NCBI GenBank assembly: GCA_022772585.1
Contig: JALEZN010000008.1
Coordinates: 1 to 36,618, forward strand
DNA length: 36,618 bases
Source of the DNA: Clostridiales bacterium
Lineage (GTDB): Bacteria; Bacillota; Clostridia; Oscillospirales; Oscillospiraceae
Direction: 5' to 3'
Of this stretch, positions 34,542 through 36,618 are shown one piece after another; position 1 is the stretch's first letter, and every line of letters starts with the position of its first letter. The position numbers were made by a program, and so were the translations under genes. The notes beneath the pieces were generated by a model, which saw only the letters and a list, made by a program, of their open reading frames with translations, was not told where the DNA came from and made no database searches.

Positions 34542-35747
34542 TTATCCAACAGCAACCTCCCTGTCTTTTTGGGAATCAGGGGGCTGGCGAAACTGCGAAA
34601 TCTTCGCCATCTGCTCCGCAGCATGTGTGTAGCTTGCGTGAGTGTAAACATTGAGTGTGACACCAGCATCAGAGTGACCCATCAGGTACTGTAGGTTTTT
34701 AATGTCCATGCCATCGTTTGCATAGTTCGTGCAGAAAGTGTGTCGGAACACATGAGGGGTGATATGCGGCAGAGGGGTGTCGGGATGGAGCTTCTTGTAC
34801 TTCTTCATCGCCCATCGCATCTCATTTTCGATGTGAAGTGCGACCTTAGGATTACCGTTCTTGTCCAGCATGATAAATCCGCTGTAGCCATCAATCATAG
34901 GTTCCGTCTTGACCTTTGGACGGCGCTCCAATATCTTTTTCAGAGCGTCATACACCGCATCGGTCATCGGCAGATAGCGGCATCCGCTGCTCGTCTTGGT
35001 TTCCTCAACGTAGTATTTACCACTACGCTCACGAACCAACTGATGATCCACACGGATTCTGCGATTTTTGAAGTCCAGGTCCTTTCGGGTCAGACCGCAA
35101 AACTCGCTGACTCTCATACCAGTTTCCAGAAGCACCACAAACTCATCGTAGTATTTGTGGTAAGTATTGTCTCCCTCAATGAACTTCATCCAGATCGCCA
35201 ACTGCTCTTCAGTAAGCGCAACTCTCGACACCGTATCATTCGCCACAACATCTGTCAGCTTGAAGATGAATGGATTTTTTCTGACTGCATCCTCATCGCA
35301 AGCCATCTGGAAGGCGGGCTTCACCACGCCACGTACACTGGTAATGGTACTGTAACCTCTGCCGTCCTTTTGTAGCTTTGCAAACCACTATTTGGCATCA
35401 GATGCCTTGACGGTGCTGATTTTGCGATAGCCAAAATCCTCTTTCTTGACCAGATTCAAAACAAAATGATAACCAACCTGTGTGTTGTAACGAACGCCCT
35501 TCTTCAAGCTGATGTACTTCTCCAACAGCTCAATTACCGCAATCTGTCCTGCTTCATAGTCAATGCCATCATCAATCTGCTTCTGAATTTCTTTTTCTTT
35601 CTGGCGAAGCTCCTGCAAAGTGGATGCGTAAACGCATTGTCTTTTGCCACGGAAATCCGTGTACCTGTACTGATAGATCAGATCCTTTCTCTGACTTTCT
35701 CCTGTTTTCAGGATACGGCCTTTGTTATCTTTTCTTTTTTCGCTCAA
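34542..35747 (-). pseudogene. int: Tn916-type tyrosine integrase interrupted by an in-frame amber codon
   Basis: Reading starts at TTG 35747 (AAAGGAG seven bases upstream), giving MSEKRKDNKGRILKTGESQR, very like the start of Tn916/Tn1545 integrases. The frame stays open for 119 codons, meets TAG at 35390-35388, and continues unbroken in the same frame for another 281 codons. Residues after the stop include the full catalytic set: Arg212 (GMRVSE), Lys251, His332-x-x-Arg335 (HVFRHTFC), His358 (GHSD) and Tyr368 (NVYTHASY). In Tn916 Int the equivalent of the stop is, from memory, SDAKEW, so GAG to TAG is the likely change. Unless suppressed, the protein is inactive. No xis is recognisable upstream. 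Confidence 0.88.
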
Positions 35748-35792
35748 TTTCGATCTCCTTTCATTCAAAAGGAGTCTCGATGTGACATCCAC

Positions 35793-35801
35793 ATTGTATC
35801 A
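35793..35801 (-). promoter_or_regulatory. Possible extended -10 promoter of the integrase gene
   Basis: TGATACAAT on the minus strand (35801-35793), about 45 bases before the TTG start; the -35 region is poor. Confidence 0.5.
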
Positions 35802-35818
35802 CATCAGGACGGCTTTTT

Positions 35819-36016
35819 CTATGATGAATCTACAGATATTAGATCGAAAATACCTGCTCGATGAGCTTCAACATTTCTTTTTACACCCCAGTAGGTTGGG
35901 TTGCTATACAAAATCATTTTATCGAAGAACCCACTCGTTGTAGATTGACTAATAGGGAACAAATTTTCCCCATTGGGGAAATCTCCACAATTAAAATGAC
36001 ACGCTAATCCAAACAA
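35819..36016 (-). CDS. Possible 65-residue protein upstream of the integrase
   Basis: An open frame from TTG at 36016 (GAGG ten bases upstream) to TGA/TAG at 35819, with protein-like content (FGLACHFNCGDFPNGENLFP, MILYSNPTYWGVKRNVEAHR). It occupies the place of xis in Tn916 but does not resemble Xis. It may be a remnant of a larger gene or chance; I do not recognise it. Confidence 0.25.
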   Translation of the reverse strand: MFGLACHFNCGDFPNGENLFPISQSTTSGFFDKMILYSNPTYWGVKRNVEAHRAGIFDLISVDSS

Positions 36017-36618
36017 TATTTTATGACCTCGTAGGTCTAATCCCCCGATCTCTTGGGTCTATTGGCACAATTCACATCATCAGCTTACAACATACTGAAC
36101 GAAGTTTTTACTGCCTATCATTGAAAGTATCTATCAATAACATTGATGCCTCTGCAACAAATTGTAATGCAGCCCTTTGTTCGGAACGACATTCCAACAG
36201 GACACACTCTGTTGACCAATAGAACACCGTAGCGCTTTTTATTGTAGCTGCTACTTGTTCCCGCATCGACCTACCATTAGACACATTTTGTGACCAGCGG
36301 ACACCATTACTTTCAAACACATTTTACGTTTTAGATTGCTCTGTATCGACGCACTGATCAGTCGCATTTCTGCTCCAAATCGAACGCAATTTTATTTGTT
36401 GTCAACATCATTGACATCACATCTATATTTTACTTTTTCTGTTGTCAGCAGAATAGGGAGCGATACGGTAGATTACCCACCGTGGTACTGTTGATTTGTA
36501 ATAATTATCGTAAAATAAGAACATAAGAAACACTTCTAATCTGGCAAGGTTTGCTCTGCCAAATAGTCAATGCTTCACCCGTAAAATAATTTTATCATTT
36601 GGTATGTATAATGGTATC
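36017..36618. other. AT-rich stretch with no recognised gene
   Basis: About 600 bases with many stops in all frames. A 70-codon frame starting with GTG (36320-36108, minus) contains SMREQVAATIKSATVFYWST but has no convincing ribosome site or family. A TATAAT at 36607-36612 lacks a -35. Base use differs sharply from the GC-rich genes to the left, in keeping with acquired or decaying DNA. Confidence 0.5.

Noticed and set aside
35388..35747. Treating the two integrase halves as separate genes
   Set aside because: Both halves are in one frame, the join matches the family without a gap, and the second half has no ribosome site of its own.
36108..36320. A 70-codon minus-strand frame
   Set aside because: GTG start without a ribosome site, no family, in a stop-rich region; not supported as a gene.

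Overview
The window looks like chromosomal DNA of a GC-rich anaerobic Bacillota (class Clostridia; most like the Oscillospiraceae, e.g. Flavonifractor/Lawsonibacter-type gut bacteria). The reasons are strong GGAGG-type ribosome sites, sigma-A promoters, an HrcA/CIRCE-controlled heat-shock operon, a paired GlgC/GlgD ADP-glucose pyrophosphorylase, a YjdF gene behind a structured leader, and a flavodiiron protein with rubredoxin. The genus is inference. No rRNA, tRNA or CRISPR array was seen.

Layout. 1-2400: a cut DUF2461-type gene and a VanW-family envelope protein (both -). 2420-4250: an XpaC-like membrane protein and yjdF with its candidate riboswitch (+), ended by a perfect-palindrome terminator. 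4271-7580 (-): PMT-type glycosyltransferase, PHP phosphoesterase and rpiB, an apparent operon. 7782-12750 (-): hrcA-grpE-dnaK-dnaJ behind a consensus promoter and a perfect CIRCE operator. 12845-16232 (-): cysteine desulfurase, MATE transporter and metallo-beta-lactamase-fold protein. 16389-17752 (+): flavodiiron protein plus rubredoxin, divergent from the desulfurase. 17864-27027 (-): a complete glycogen cluster read glgB, glgC, glgD, glgA, glgP. 27272-28402 (-): D-Ala-D-Ala carboxypeptidase. 28592-29185 (+): mobA-like gene. 29413-31782 (+): a polar amino-acid ABC transporter (lipoprotein, permease, ATPase). 31922-34372: a small unknown protein (+), then iron-sulfur flavoprotein, metallophosphoesterase and low-molecular-weight tyrosine phosphatase (-). 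34379-36618: visibly AT-rich DNA with a Tn916-type integrase broken by one in-frame amber codon, i.e. the edge of a decayed or still-attached mobile element.

How it works together. The glycogen genes cover the whole cycle: GlgC/GlgD make ADP-glucose, GlgA elongates, GlgB branches and GlgP degrades. They are split over at least three transcription units, each with its own promoter or hairpin region. The most unusual protein feature is that GlgA and GlgB both end in low-complexity Lys/Ala/Pro tails resembling histone H1 tails; in GlgA the tail follows an acidic linker built from 45-bp tandem repeats. Other points worth a second look are the yjdF leader RNA, a 12-bp perfect inverted repeat just downstream of the likely glgA promoter, a terminator-like hairpin in the glgB leader, a MITE-like element between dnaK and dnaJ, a beta-sandwich insertion in the PMT enzyme, and the amber-interrupted integrase.
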